This document shows positions 1-10,682 of a stretch of DNA of 64,000 nt, in pieces. The position numbers and the translations under genes are program-made. Source of the stretch: Coprinellus micaceus (lineage: Eukaryota > Basidiomycota > Agaricomycetes > Agaricales > Psathyrellaceae); the NCBI GenBank assembly GCA_951394405.1, contig OX596335.1:3658001-3722000 (forward strand), written 5' to 3'. Positions within the stretch are counted from its first letter, which is position 1, and each line of letters starts with the position of its first letter. Below the pieces are notes generated by a model. The model searched no databases. It was given only the letters and a program-made list of their open reading frames with translations, and had not been told where the DNA came from.

Positions 1-99
1 ATTCATAGATAGATTGAGGCGGAAGCCACCTAAGGCAGAAGACTGAATAGCCGGAATCTAGAGGGGAACAGCCAATGGAAAGAGAGGGAACAAGTCGAT

Positions 100-2137
100 T
101 CACCTTCTCCTCAAACCCGGCCCACTCCCCAACACAACCATCCTCGATCCCTTCTTCCTCCTGCCACCACCACCACCACCTCCCGTCGGAGAGTTCAACG
201 TCGCCTCCTCCAAGTCATGCCACATAGCATCCGCCTCCCACTCTTCCTCCTGCGTTAGCCGTCTACCAGTGGCCGGCTGCACCAGCCGCGACGACGGCGA
301 CGCGGAATGCAGTGCAGATGCAAAGCTCCGCTGGCCCCAAACGCCCGAGGCCTGAGGCGGGGATGCTGATACGCTCCCCTGGTCCGAGTCGCCATTCACT
401 TGCGAGCTCCGCCCAAGCGATACAAACTCCTGTGGGCTAAACTCATTGCGCGGGTACACCGGTGAATGCGTAAACCTCGCGAGTGCCTCCCGTTCCTTCT
501 CCTTCTCTCTCTCCTCCGCACGGAACTTCGCCCTATCGTCCTTCTTCACCTTCTCCTCCCGTTTCTTCGCACGCATCTTCAGCGGGCCCTCGAAGCTCCT
601 GAGGCCGTGAGCACCAACGACGCCCTCCAGGTCGGCTTCAACGAAGATGACGTCCGCACCCTCGGGCATATGTGCAAGGTATTTACACCGCTTGCGGAGG
701 TCGTCGTTGACTGTGCTCTCAGACGAGCCCTCGACGCGCACGACGATCGTGTCGGGGAAAGATCCATAGCTATTAAAATGTGAGAGGAGGATCTTGATGT
801 CGAGGGGATGTAAGAAGATGGGAAGGCCGGATGCGGCCTGGTAGTAGTAGTACGTGGATGTGGACGGGGGAGGGGGGTTGACGTTTCGCCGTTGCCGACC
901 ATGGGACCTAGGATTGGGATTTGAGGCAGGAGCGACGGGCGTCGTAGGCGTTGAACGTGCCGCGAGGAGTTCCATTGGGACAGGCTCGTTGGCTGCTGAG
1001 ATCTGAGCCGCCTGTGCTTCTGCCTGAATTGCAGCCCGCTCAAGTATATCTTTCTCACCGCGTTGTGCCTTGTCGACCTGCATCTTCAACGCAGACGAAT
1101 CCAATGCAGCAGCCTTATCAATCTGGTGTTTGACTTGCTCATCTGCCGCGTCGATAAAGTAGGACCCAAGAAGGTCGCCCATTCCAGCCATCACCCGTCG
1201 GTCGTCTGCAAGCTGGTTGCGATCTCTCGTCAGCTCAGCAATGAGATAGTCGGGTGTTGCCAGCATGAACTTGGAAAAGTTGAGCACGTCGGGAAGAAAG
1301 TGGAAGGGGGCTTGGTGTGGCGGAAGGAGGTCCGATGGCCATGTCTGTGAACGGGGTAAAGCTAGTGTGGTGATTTGGGGTCGTTGGATGAGGCGCATTT
1401 CGAGCGTCAAGCCTCCTCGTGCAGCAGGAGGGTCAAGCTCGCCAGGTCCGTCGTACCATTTGACACATTTCAGCTGCTTTGCGTTTACTGAGTCGAAGCA
1501 GATTGGACAGCGGGCCCATTTGTTCTCCGAAGTGCTCAGATAGTGAAGGATGCATGGGAAGCAGTATATCTAGACCCTAATTAGCGCCCGCTGACGGAGA
1601 GATAAGATTGACGCACATGTCCGCATTTCGTCATACGGGGTGCAGTAGGTGGAGAGAGGCAGATTGGGCAAGTGGTATGCCCATCTCCTTGGGTACCATC
1701 TCCACCTGCGCTTGCAAATGGTGAAGATCGAGGAACGATGACCTGTAGGATGTCATTCCATTGGAAGTATCTGCCCGACAGTCAGCTCCGACACCATCCA
1801 TACGATAATTGGCATACATATCAGGATCCGCAAAGTGCACAGTATAGTCCCCGGTAGGAGTCATAACGAACCGGTACTGTGCATTTATGAAACCTGCACG
1901 ACGTCCTCTATCAGCGAGAGACTGAGGACGAGAGTTAGTATGAATACTTGCGTTCCTTGTTCCAAACACCCTGCGTATTGGCCGTCTTCCTGCTCCTCCT
2001 CGGAATGCTACTCGCCGGCCTCGACTCCCTCGGCGGAAGGCTAAAGTTGAGCAGATGGTTCAAATTCGTGGGCTGGTTTGAGGCCATCTTGTTACCGCGC
2101 CTGGGAGTGGTGGCCTGGACCGACGGAGTGCTTGTCA
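100..2137 (-). CDS. RING finger E3 ubiquitin ligase, RNF10/Mag2 family
   Basis: Spliced gene of about five exons. The N-terminal exon carries the family signature LNHLLNFSLPPR; the next reads INAQYRFV and PTGDYTVHFADPD, followed by FQWNDILQV. A C3HC4 RING follows at about 1430-1700: CPICL, then TKCGHIYCFPCILHYL across a short intron, then CPICFDSV. The last exon (100-1410 and upstream) is mostly disordered, with a charged coiled stretch rich in Lys/Glu and a poly-Gly tail. In animals RNF10, and in yeast Mag2, act on 40S ribosomal proteins when initiation or decoding stalls; cytosolic action here is inferred from the family. I chose the ATG at 2137, the first Met in the conserved N-terminal frame. 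An intron of 40 nt (1908-1947) joins exons 1 and 2. It diverges from WBP11 over about 230 bp. Family assignment is secure; substrates are inference. Confidence 0.9.
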
Positions 2138-2370
2138 TTGGCGTCAACGACGCTGGGATCCAACCTCTTCTATTCTAGGGTGTCGCGGTTCTGGAACTGG
2201 GGAAGGTGGTTGAGAAATGGTGGAGAGTCGTTCCCTGCCAGTGGAGGTCCACGGCAGAGGCACTGAAGGCAACGAGCCTCGACAGAATGTATGCGGTCAT
2301 GAGTCAAACCGCACGTGCGCCGGGGCCGGCGTGGGCCATTGCCAACTGGGTTGCCGAAGACGCCCATGCA
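2138..2370. promoter_or_regulatory. Bidirectional promoter region between RNF10-like gene and WBP11
   Basis: The two start codons lie 233 bp apart on opposite strands, so both promoters must sit in this gap or overlap the 5' exons. No clear TATA box was seen. Confidence 0.5.
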
Positions 2371-4175
2371 ATGGCGAAGAAGACGCTCAATCCAGCAGAT
2401 GCACACCGTATGTCACCCATTTCTGGCACATAAGTAGCATCCCTCGAACTGACGTCGCATCCAGGCAAAGCTCAGCGCAAGAAGGAGCTAAAGAAGGCAA
2501 GCCAAACTCAGGTTCGAGTGCGTCGAATTGTCGGTTAACAGGCCAAGTCAGTAGAACAAAGCAGACCGTTCCAAAGCACGGGACTTCGCCCTCGTGAAGA
2601 AGGATACGACAGGTATGAGTGTGTGCTTGCTTTTGATTTATATACCCTGAACGAGTATAGAGTTGGAGGATGAAATCGAGCAACTCGAGAAGCAAGCAGC
2701 GGAACCTGGTGGCAAGCCCAACCCTCGGCTAAACGAAGCAAAGGCAGAACTTGAAAAGATCAACGCGAAGAAGGCAGAATATGTCGAAGAGCACCCGGAA
2801 GCACGAAGGCTGGTGTACAAGGGCAAGAGGAGAGAGGGAGAGAAGGATGAGGAAGAGAAAAACCCTCTTCCTGCGAACAGGAATATGTTCGACAAGAAAG
2901 GCCTGCCTCGACATCCAGAACGTAGTATCTACTATGACCCTGTCATGAATCCATATGGGGTTGCTCCTCCAGGGATGCCTTACATGGAGAGACGTGAGTG
3001 CAGCTTGGGGTCAGTCGACATTGTTTTGCTGAATTATACCGCATATAGCTCTGCTTCCAGGCGAAGTCAATAGTGATGTGGAGATGGAAGGTGCGACACC
3101 CCGCGAACACACAACCACCTGAGCTCACAAGTTCTTAGACAGCGACGATGAGGATATCCCACTTCCTCCAGGTCCTCCCCCTGGCTCCGAATTCGTCCAG
3201 GATGACGAAGATATCCCATTGCCAGAGGGCCCACCACCAGGCACTGCAGTCCCCAGCGTAGGAGATCCAACACTTCCTCACTTACCCCCTGGTCCGCCGC
3301 CTCCGCACGCTTTCATGAACACCGCAGCCTTTGCAGTACTACCGCCGCCACCCCCTGGGTTCCCGGTAACGGGCACGCCTGGACTCCCCCTTCTGCCAGT
3401 CGGCTTCCCTCCGCATGCAGGTACACGTGGAATCCCTCCTCCACCGGTAGGATTTCCTCCAAGCGCTGCAACGCCTGGCCTCCCCCCTCCACCTCTTGGT
3501 ATGCCTCCGCCACTTGCAGGTTTCCCTCCGAACGCAAGATTGGCGGGCTTCCCACCTCCTTTCCCGGGCATGCCTGCTCCGCCCATGGGTTTCGCTCCGA
3601 ACACGACAGGCGGTGTACCCCCTCCTCCTCCTGGATTCCTGCCTCACTTCCCCAACTTCCCACCTCCTGGAGCTCACTTCAGCCATGGACTTCCTGCACC
3701 ACCACCTGGCTTCTTCCCTCGAAAATCGCAGTCCGCTGGTTCGATACAGGATCCGTTGTCCTCAGTTCCTCACAAGACATTCCAGGCACACAAAGCGACT
3801 CAGCAAGCGTCCAAACCCCACCCCTCACTTCCTGCTAGACCTGCTGCTGCAACGGTTGCCCTGAACGCGACTGTTGAGGCAGCTCCTGAACTACGTGACT
3901 TTAAGAAAGAGGCGACCGCATTCGTTCCGGCGGCCGTGAAGCGTAAGAAAGCTGGCGCCGGAGTAGGACACGCTCCTGCTATCAATGCCGCACCTTCGGT
4001 TGGGGACGTTGGGGTAGATAAGCCTGCTGAAGGCAACGTGGATTCAGGGCCTGCCCGACCCGATCTGGTCAGTACGTTGAGGAATCAGTTCCCGATGCCT
4101 TTATCCAAGCAAGGTTCCAAACCCAAGGACGACTATGCAAAGTTCGTCGAGGAGATGGGCGATATCTTGGGCTAA
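2371..4175 (+). CDS. WW-domain-binding protein 11 (WBP11/Npw38BP) homologue, pre-mRNA splicing factor
   Basis: Spliced gene. Exon 1 starts MAKKTLNPADAHR and joins KAQRKKELKK after a short intron, the standard WBP11 N-terminus. A basic stretch (RSKARDFALVKKD) and a coiled coil (about residues 50-110) follow. Then come DKKGLPRHPERS and IYYDPVMNPYG, then acidic-proline blocks of the form DxDEDIPLPPGPPPG. The rest (3219-3800) is a long Pro-rich region with many PPPGF/PPPxGMP units, expected to bind WW and SH3 domains. The C-terminus, DDYAKFVEEMGDILG, is the conserved tail. WBP11 is a nuclear spliceosome-associated protein that binds PQBP1-type WW proteins and PP1. Introns lie near 2408-2464, 2530-2560, 2610-2660, 2994-3048 and 3091-3137. 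The Pro-rich part is long compared with animal homologues. Confidence 0.92.
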
Positions 4176-4399
4176 AGTAGACCGTATGTAGAGGCTTACG
4201 TTGCATGTTGCGCCCAGTCACCAACGGTTGTAATCATCGGTGTCCACTGACGCTTGGTGACGGAACGAATCTCGGCGTTATTCTTGACACAGGCGCGTGA
4301 CGCAACACCGTGCACTTCACTTGGACCCTTACGGTCCTTACCCCCAGCCTCTTATAAGCTTCCGACTTTCATTCGTGATGCTCCCCTGCTGTCACAGCA

Positions 4400-5745
4400 A
4401 TGCCTGCTCCCGTCCTCCTCCAGCCTAGGCAGTATGCCAGCGTCCCAGGCAAATTCCAGCTGCTCCCTCTGTTACCGGTCCAGGAGCCTAGCAAATATCT
4501 CCCTGGCGAAATATGGAACGAGATTTTCGTGCATGCGGTCTCGCACGAGATAGCGGGCGTCTCGTCCTGGTGCTGGATCTTGCTGGAGGTTTGCAAATAT
4601 TTCAGGGTGCGTGTGTTTCCGTCCTGTCCGCTCCCCGATGGGGGCCTGGGTGCTAACCTAGACTACTGGGATAGGACATCGCCCTGCCGCTGGTGTACTC
4701 GAAAATACAGCTAGCCTCTGTCCCCTCGCTGGAGAAGTTCTACCACCGACTACACACAGCAGAGCAGAAATGGGACTCCATCAGGCGGATTCCGTATTCG
4801 ACTCCGGGTAGATGGGTCCAGGTTTTGGACTTGTCCGAGCTCGTCTGGACAGGGCAACTCCAGGCATTGTGCCTCGACTCGATCCTGACAAACCTTCTCC
4901 CTTTGATTCCTTTCCTCGCCGAGCTCTATATAAACCCGTCGTTCGTGCTGAGCCGTCGGGCCCTTCATTCTCTCGCAGACCGCGATGGAGCGGCTAACCT
5001 TCGGGTGTTGGGCGGGCTGACATATCTCGCCCCTCTTTCCTCAGCTCCTGACGAAGACCCATTCGTCCAGCTGCTTCGATGTTGTCCTAACCTCGAACAG
5101 CTTGACATTATTGGTCAGGGTCTTGAACCCGTGGATCATGAATGGCTTCCACCAGTTGAGCTGTTCCCCATGGAATACTTCAGGCCTCTCCAGCTCGTCA
5201 ACCTGAAGGTTCTATCCCTCCTTTCTATGAACTCCTCTCCTTTGATGCTTGCCTTGCTTTCCACTCCACTCCCATCACTTCGGAAGCTTACACTAACGCC
5301 CTATAACGACCTACCTTACCCCAACTCACTCGCGTCGGCACTCATCTCCACACACGGAGAATCAATCAGTTCGCTTCTCCTATTCACACCCAAAGCCTGG
5401 CCTACGCGCCTTCGACCGACACCTGACGATCTATTTATTGTCGCTCCGAAGCTCAGGCATCTGTCGTTGGAAAACCCTCTTCCTAACCTCATCCTCTCCG
5501 AACCGCACAACCTCCAAATACTTTCAATCCCGAGACCAAAGTCGGAATACTGGCAGATTCTGGAGAGGCTGTTTTCAAACCTCCCAAAGCTATCAGTTAT
5601 TCGAGCTCGGGATGTCAGGTGGTTGAGGAAAGGGATTTCCTCGATGGCGCAGGATACGGGAGTCCAAGGGGAGATGAGAGAATGGAGGAGGCGCTTGGCT
5701 CGTAGGCATATTCGCCTTCTCGATGCCGACTGGAAGAAGGATTAG
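4400..5745 (+). CDS. F-box-like protein with leucine-rich C-terminal region
   Basis: Two exons. Exon 1 contains the F-box-like stretch YLPGEIWNEIFVHAV and ends at VCKYFR. An intron at about 4604-4674 joins it to DIALPLVYSKIQL in the second exon. The remaining 350 residues are rich in Leu and have irregular repeats (LRVLGGLTYL, LEQLDIIGQGL, LRKLTLTPYNDL, LRHLSLENPL), as in fungal F-box/LRR proteins. Such proteins usually link a substrate to the SCF ubiquitin ligase through Skp1; the substrate cannot be told. Start at 4400 is preceded by a TTATAAG element at about 4350. This type is abundant and fast-evolving in mushroom genomes. Confidence 0.75.
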
Positions 5746-6144
5746 GTGGCTAAGATTTTCCCCCCTTCCTTGCGTTGCGGCTGTAATTTATGTTTGATGT
5801 TCCCCACCTCCGACCCCAACTCACTCTGTTTCCTCTACTATGCTGTTACTTCGCAATAACCCCGCTCCGCGCCTTTTCTACCACCCCCAGTTTCACTAAT
5901 AGATACTGTAATATGTACTTAACGTCGTATGCAATGGATAGTATAACATGCCGGCAGCAGTTGACTGTGTGGGACGGTTCCTGATCACCATCTCAATTCC
6001 GAAGCGACCGCGTGGATGTGCACCCCAAGCGCCCACTCTGACGCGTCGAGTCATAACCCGCAATGCTTATAAGTGACGACAAAGTCCTGAAGATGACTCC
6101 GAGATTCCACCTTCCGTGCTTCCCAATCCCATTTCAACTCCACC
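5746..6144. other. Intergenic, 3' end of F-box gene and promoter of PhzF-like gene
   Basis: No convincing coding sequence. It holds the 3' untranslated region of the F-box gene and, near the right end, the TATA-like element listed separately. Confidence 0.5.
6068..6073 (+). promoter_or_regulatory. TATA-like box upstream of PhzF-like gene
   Basis: TATAAG lies about 70 nt before the ATG at 6145, a spacing that allows transcription to start roughly 30-40 nt before the start codon. Confidence 0.4.
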
Positions 6145-7156
6145 ATGGCGGCACCGTCTAGCGCACCGTTCATTATCACCACCGCGTTCTCTAGCAGCCC
6201 GTTCGGCGGAAACCCCGCCCTCGTCGTCTTCCTTGATTCTACCACCGTACCCTTCAAAACTCTCCATGGCATCTCCCTCAACTTCAACCAACCCATGGCA
6301 TGCTTTGTCAAGCCGTTCGCGGCCCTCAAAGTTGGCCAGACAGAAATATACACCGACATCAAGTTCGTACCTATCACCGGCGAGGACGTAGGCCTCTGTG
6401 GACACGGGAGTATGGCGAGCGCGAAGGCCATCCTGTCTTTACCCGAGTACAAGGATAAGGGTATCAAGGCCATCCACTTCCAGACTGTGAATAATCGGGG
6501 GACTATCACTGTGAGGGTCCTTGGAGAGAACCGATTGGAGGTGGAGCTCCCCGCTAGTCCCCCAGTGCCCGTGTCCCCCGCGGTGAAGGAACACATCACA
6601 GATGTTGTGAATCGTGCCTTCAGTCGGGAGGTGAAAATCAATACCGTCTTGGAGGGGGGAGAAAACTTCAAGCACGGTCAGTGCTACTTCACTTCCTCTT
6701 TGAGCGCTCGTGTGAGCTTTGCTAACGCCTGTTCTCTAGTCGCCCTCATCGAGGTTGACAAGTCTGAAAATTTAGAAGGGAGCAAAATCGACAAATTTCT
6801 CTTCGTAAGTCCCTACGTCTGTTTTGGCCGACCAGAAAATTTGACGACGACATCAGGGAGAAACCGGATATGCAGTGAACGTGGTCACATCCGATTCTGA
6901 CTCGGCCGAGGTCTTCGCGTCGCGCATGTTTTCAAAGGAGGTACCTGGGTTTGAAGACCACGTCTGCGGCTCGGCCCACTGCCTTTTAGTACCCTACTGG
7001 TACAACAAGAAGGAAATTGAAGCCGGAAAAGAGGTGCTGGCTAAGATGGCGAGCGAGCGAGCAGGGTGGTTGAGCGTTAATTACGACACGGAAAGGGGCA
7101 ACGTTAGGCTGGCCGGCGAAGCCGCCCTGATTTCAACTGGGGTATGCTACTTTTAA
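6145..7156 (+). CDS. PhzF-family protein (phenazine biosynthesis PhzF/PhzC-like fold)
   Basis: Three exons (introns near 6676-6739 and 6805-6857). Hallmarks are PFGGNPALVV at about residue 18, GLCGHGSMASAKA at about 86 and EDHVCGSAHC in the last exon, which mark the two halves of the diaminopimelate-epimerase-like fold. Bacterial PhzF isomerises a phenazine precursor; most fungal relatives have no known substrate. In the position where PhzF keeps its catalytic Glu (usual pattern SE-T-x-F), this protein reads NFNQPMACF, so the Glu is absent. The same NFNQP-type segment is, as far as I recall, common to fungal members. Total length of about 290 residues is normal. The C-terminus (ISTGVCYF) runs into a possible splice donor, so the last few residues may differ. 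Confidence 0.85.
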
Positions 7157-7561
7157 TAACGACAATAGGACAGAGGTTCAAATGCTTAGGAATCTCGGTG
7201 CTTTGACCAGCCTGCGAAATGTCTCCCGGCGCCCGCCGCTGTAATGATGGGGAATAGGCGCCCAATCGGGGGTAGCAACCCATTCGCGCGTCTTTGCGAT
7301 TGATCTGATTGCTCGCCGCTTGGCTTCACTTGACGGAGGCAATGGTAGGCCTCCCATTGCGCCACTCAAGTCCAAAAAAATGGTGCATAAACTATAGCAG
7401 CGTTCAGTCACCGTGAACCATCCTTGCCACGAACAGTGAGCTCCGTTCCTCGACGTCAACTCCTCGGAAGCAGATAATTTGTTTCTCCCGTTATACGATG
7501 CCCTTTAATTTCTCTCCCTTAGTCATGCCGCTCACCGGAGCCCTTCTCACTATTATGGGTC
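7157..7561. other. Intergenic sequence, nothing recognised
   Basis: 3' region of the PhzF-like gene. Small open frames here have no recognisable motif and no consistent codon pattern. Confidence 0.4.
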
Positions 7562-8044
7562 CATTGCATCCCTTGCCTGATCCGGAAGGGCTATCACTGC
7601 GGTGAAGATGGCCCTGCCAATAGCCCTTCCGCCTGCGACATCGAGCGACTGTGCTCCAGGGATACTCGCGAGGGGCGTTTCGAAGCGGTGAGGATACTGA
7701 GCCTAATCAAGCCGCACTTCGAACGGGCCTATAAAGGCCCCCTCGAACATACATCAGCCAAATCGCAGCGCGAAGCTGATATGTACACCAATGAGTTGCA
7801 CGGTCTTCAGGGGAAAGTGGTACTCCGCCTTTATGGCCTATATAAGGACGGGAAGCTTGATCTCCAAGCCGCTCGCATGTTCTTGGTCCTTGGAGTATAT
7901 CTCACATCCTGCCTTCTGGCGTCCCCTTCCCACAAAAGAGATGACAGGAGTTTGGTCAATCACGCAACATTGTTCGACATACTAACCACCGATACGAGCC
8001 TGCTCAACACGAAAGCTGCACCACGCCAGTGTATCCCACAATAA
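7562..8044 (+). pseudogene. Fragment resembling the N-lobe of a basidiomycete kinase-like protein
   Basis: A frame open from about 7523 to 8044 has no in-frame ATG in its first part. Its core reads SQREADMYTNELHGLQGKVV followed by RLYGLYKDG and ARMFLVL. This resembles the segment of small fungal protein-kinase-like proteins in which a conserved Glu-containing helix is followed by LQG-x-VPR-x-YG and a hinge strand. No downstream catalytic loop (HxDxxxxN type) is seen in any frame before 8500, so the C-lobe is missing. It could be a decayed copy or one exon of a gene I cannot complete. The similarity is by eye only. Confidence 0.3.
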
Positions 8045-8245
8045 CTCGATTACGAAGGGCTGGTCAGGATAGGCAGCGGGCTTGGTACTCTGCGTTAGCG
8101 GGGAGCGTGGCGGATTGAGTTTCGGGCCTGCGTCCGAGCTCTGAGTCGCGTCGAAGTATTCACCACCACTCCTTCCGGATGATGAGATGGATGTCGGTTG
8201 AGAGTATCCTTCCTGGTGCTCGTGGACGTTAGCAGGGGCTTCCAT
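7982..8245 (-). CDS. Possible small disordered protein, 87 residues (doubtful)
   Basis: Starts MEAPANVHEHQEG and is rich in Ser, Pro, Gly and Gln, a composition common in real fungal disordered proteins. The end overlaps the kinase-like fragment on the other strand. No domain is recognised, and it may be chance. Confidence 0.2.
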   Translation of the reverse strand: MEAPANVHEHQEGYSQPTSISSSGRSGGEYFDATQSSDAGPKLNPPRSPLTQSTKPAAYPDQPFVIELLWDTLAWCSFRVEQARIGG

Positions 8246-8492
8246 CTAGTGGGGGTATGTAGCCGAATATTCGTGACTCCCTTTTGATAGGATACTGAGG
8301 TCGGGTGGAGGTATACTTACTGTAAAAGTTAGGTTCACATCTACCACCGAGATCCTCCCAGACCATAGACAGTAAAAGGTCACACCGCATCAGTGAGTTC
8401 TCCCTGTCCGAAGCACAATCATCCTCCCACTAGATTTCCGCCAGACGGTCGGATAGCGTTCAGCAACCTCCTCACCCAGACTCTCCAGAACA

Positions 8493-8720
8493 ATGAGTCA
8501 CCAGCACGGCAGTCGGACACAGAGTGAAGCCTCTCCCTCGGCGATGCTCAATGCTTCTCCCTCCCCATTTGCAACGCCGCGAGCCCGGTTTGGGAAGCGT
8601 TGGGAGTTCCTTTTCAAGCCGATTTGCGACAGCGCTGGGGGAACGTGGATATCATGTGGCACCCGCACCGTATTTGCGCACAAGGATAAAAGGAGGGGAG
8701 GGTTTGGTGTTCAGCCATGA
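8493..8720 (+). CDS. Possible small protein or first exon (doubtful)
   Basis: MSHQHGSRTQSEASPS starts after a pyrimidine-rich leader, and the first 35 residues look like a disordered fungal N-terminus. After about residue 40 a second frame (8524-8811) looks equally plausible, suggesting an intron or decay. No family is recognised. Confidence 0.2.
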   Translation: MSHQHGSRTQSEASPSAMLNASPSPFATPRARFGKRWEFLFKPICDSAGGTWISCGTRTVFAHKDKRRGGFGVQP

Positions 8721-8811
8721 GCTTGAATACCCTATTATTTGTATTTCTGAAGATTTGTGGGTGCCACTGCTCGGTTCTGCAACCAGGAGTGTCACGCAAC
8801 TAGCTTCGTGA

Positions 8812-9534
8812 GAAATTGGCTTGTTCGATGCTGGTCTTCGACTCCACTCCACCCAAAAGTTTATTGCAGATAGAGTGCCTCAATAGGGGCAGCTTTATAT
8901 TCCACAACCACTGTGGCACCGGACAGGCGGCGTGCGCATAGATCTTTCCCTATTCAAAGAACCCCGTGAATGAGTTTTAACAAGCGACGCGGAGTGGTAG
9001 GCGCCCATAGGCGCCGATCGCAACCGGCCTAGCGTTCTTCTCCCCGTTCACCTAAATGAACGCGGCCGACCCCGACCCTTCCACCCACTCCACCGGCATC
9101 AACGTCTGTCGAGAAGTCAAGACGGCCAGGATATTCTGAGATGTTACACAACCCCGTGAAAGGAGAACAAGGAAGGAAGAGTTGATAAACGACAGCATCA
9201 ATGCCAGCGGGCGGTAATTTACAGCGGAATTTTTACAAATGGCGTCCCTCTCCCGCACCCCGAAACAAAGAGAAAAAAGTGCTACGTATTACGGGCAAAG
9301 CGGAGAAAAAACAAAGGATCTGGTACGAGCACTGCAGAGAGACTGCCTTGTCTCGTACGTAGTCGGATGGTTGCAGGGTGCTGGTGGACGGGGGTGGCAT
9401 CGTTGATCGCAACGAGCACGTCAAGAGGACCTATAAAAGCGACTAAGTCGTAAGCATTCGTGTCGACATTCAAGAGTTGTCTTCGTGAGGCTCTAACAGA
9501 CCGAAAGGTGGAGAGTAAAGAAAAAAAGACGGGT
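8812..9534. other. Intergenic sequence, nothing recognised
   Basis: About 720 bp without a supported gene. The minus-strand frame 9282-9836 that crosses it is treated as a shadow of the small gene next door. Confidence 0.4.
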
Positions 9535-9831
9535 TCAACAACTGTCCTCGAAGTCCAGGGTGATCGATTTTGAGGTGCCTTGCCCATCAGCGGCAGAGCT
9601 GGACGGCTTGGCTTGGCTCTGACTTCGTGGTCGTTGCTGAGCTTGAGAGGTGGGCGCTGCGGCCGATGAGTAGCTCGCCAAGTACTGTTGCCTCTGTTGC
9701 TCTGCTGCTCGTCGGGACTCTGCCCAGAGACGGAGGGTATAGTCATGCAGGGCTCGCGAATATACAACCAGAGGGTCGTTTTCATCGTCTTCGACTGGTA
9801 CGGGAACTGGTGGTGTGCCTTCCTCGGGCAT
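9535..9831 (-). CDS. Small hypothetical protein, 98 residues
   Basis: Single-exon frame starting MPEEGTPPVPVPVEDDEND. A likely helix follows (about residues 20-50: DPLVVYSRALHDYTLRLWAE then RRAAEQQRQQYLASY), then a Ser/Gln/Ala-rich tail ending LDFEDSC. Composition and a good start context (G at -3) favour a real gene. An upstream ATG overlaps the start out of frame (ATGCGATG), opening a 184-residue frame that I take as chance. I recognise no family. The amphipathic helix could mediate pairing with a partner; that is inference. Confidence 0.5.
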   Translation of the reverse strand: MPEEGTPPVPVPVEDDENDPLVVYSRALHDYTLRLWAESRRAAEQQRQQYLASYSSAAAPTSQAQQRPRSQSQAKPSSSAADGQGTSKSITLDFEDSC

Positions 9832-9836
9832 CGCAT

Positions 9837-10682
9837 TCAGAGCGAGGGAAGGAAGTGTAAGGGGAGTGCAAAGTTGGGTTGGTTCAGAGCTCGGGCGTGT
9901 ATTTGAGCTTTATCGACAGGGAGGGGACAAGGCCAAGAAGGCGTGTATCACGCGTATGTGATCTATTAGTGTCTGGGACCAAAGTGGCTTGGGCATGAGT
10001 TGCTGTGAATGGGAAAAAGGGGGATCTATTACCGTGCAAATTATGGGAATGCCGGTCAAATCATGGCAAACTGGCCTAGGGAAATGTATCCGGGGGGAAA
10101 TTAAGAGGTCAAACGCGCAAATTTCGTAGGCGTTGAAGGCCTGCAACCACTCTCTTAATCGGCGGCTACGTAGGCAGTCGGAGTGTGTTGGGGTAAACCT
10201 TGCAACCGTGGCGCGTGTCGGTGGCTGGAGCGCAGGGCGACTCCCCTACGGGAGAGTGGCGGTATGGCGTCTAAGCGCTGGGCGCCTAATGAGAGAGCGC
10301 TGTGGGGCAGAGAAGGCACGGGTGTGCGAGAGATGGGGCGGGGGGCGGGGATGTTTTCGCGACGGTCTGGCAAGGGCCAAGTCGAGGGAAGACTGCCTGT
10401 TTTGGTAACTGATGTCTTATTTTGTGCGAAATCTTGTCCCGCAACTCCTGACGTCATACCTGCTCAGACCGGCAGCTTTGGGCCCACGTGTATCGTTGCG
10501 TCATCCCCGCATCTCGACAGATTAGGACAGATTTCGACCCTTGGTCCAGAACAAGGCGAATCGGAATTACAGGGACCTGGAAGCACTACAACAGAGTCCT
10601 TATGTAGGATATTCGAGTGTTCAAATTCTATTGAAGGATGTAGGAAACGGAGAGAAGGCAAGGATCAGTTGAAATATGGTGG
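9837..10682. other. Intergenic sequence between small gene and CSC1-like channel
   Basis: About 850 bp, with the promoter of the 98-residue gene at left and the 3' region of the channel gene at right. Plus-strand frames here (10133-10869) are Gly/Arg-rich and lack any motif. Confidence 0.4.

Noticed and set aside
3278..3686. Gly-rich minus-strand frames opposite WBP11
   Set aside because: Complement of the Pro-rich region; Pro codons read as Gly codons on the other strand.
6145..7156. Phenazine biosynthesis locus
   Set aside because: Only a PhzF-fold gene is present, its catalytic Glu is missing and no other phz-type gene is nearby.
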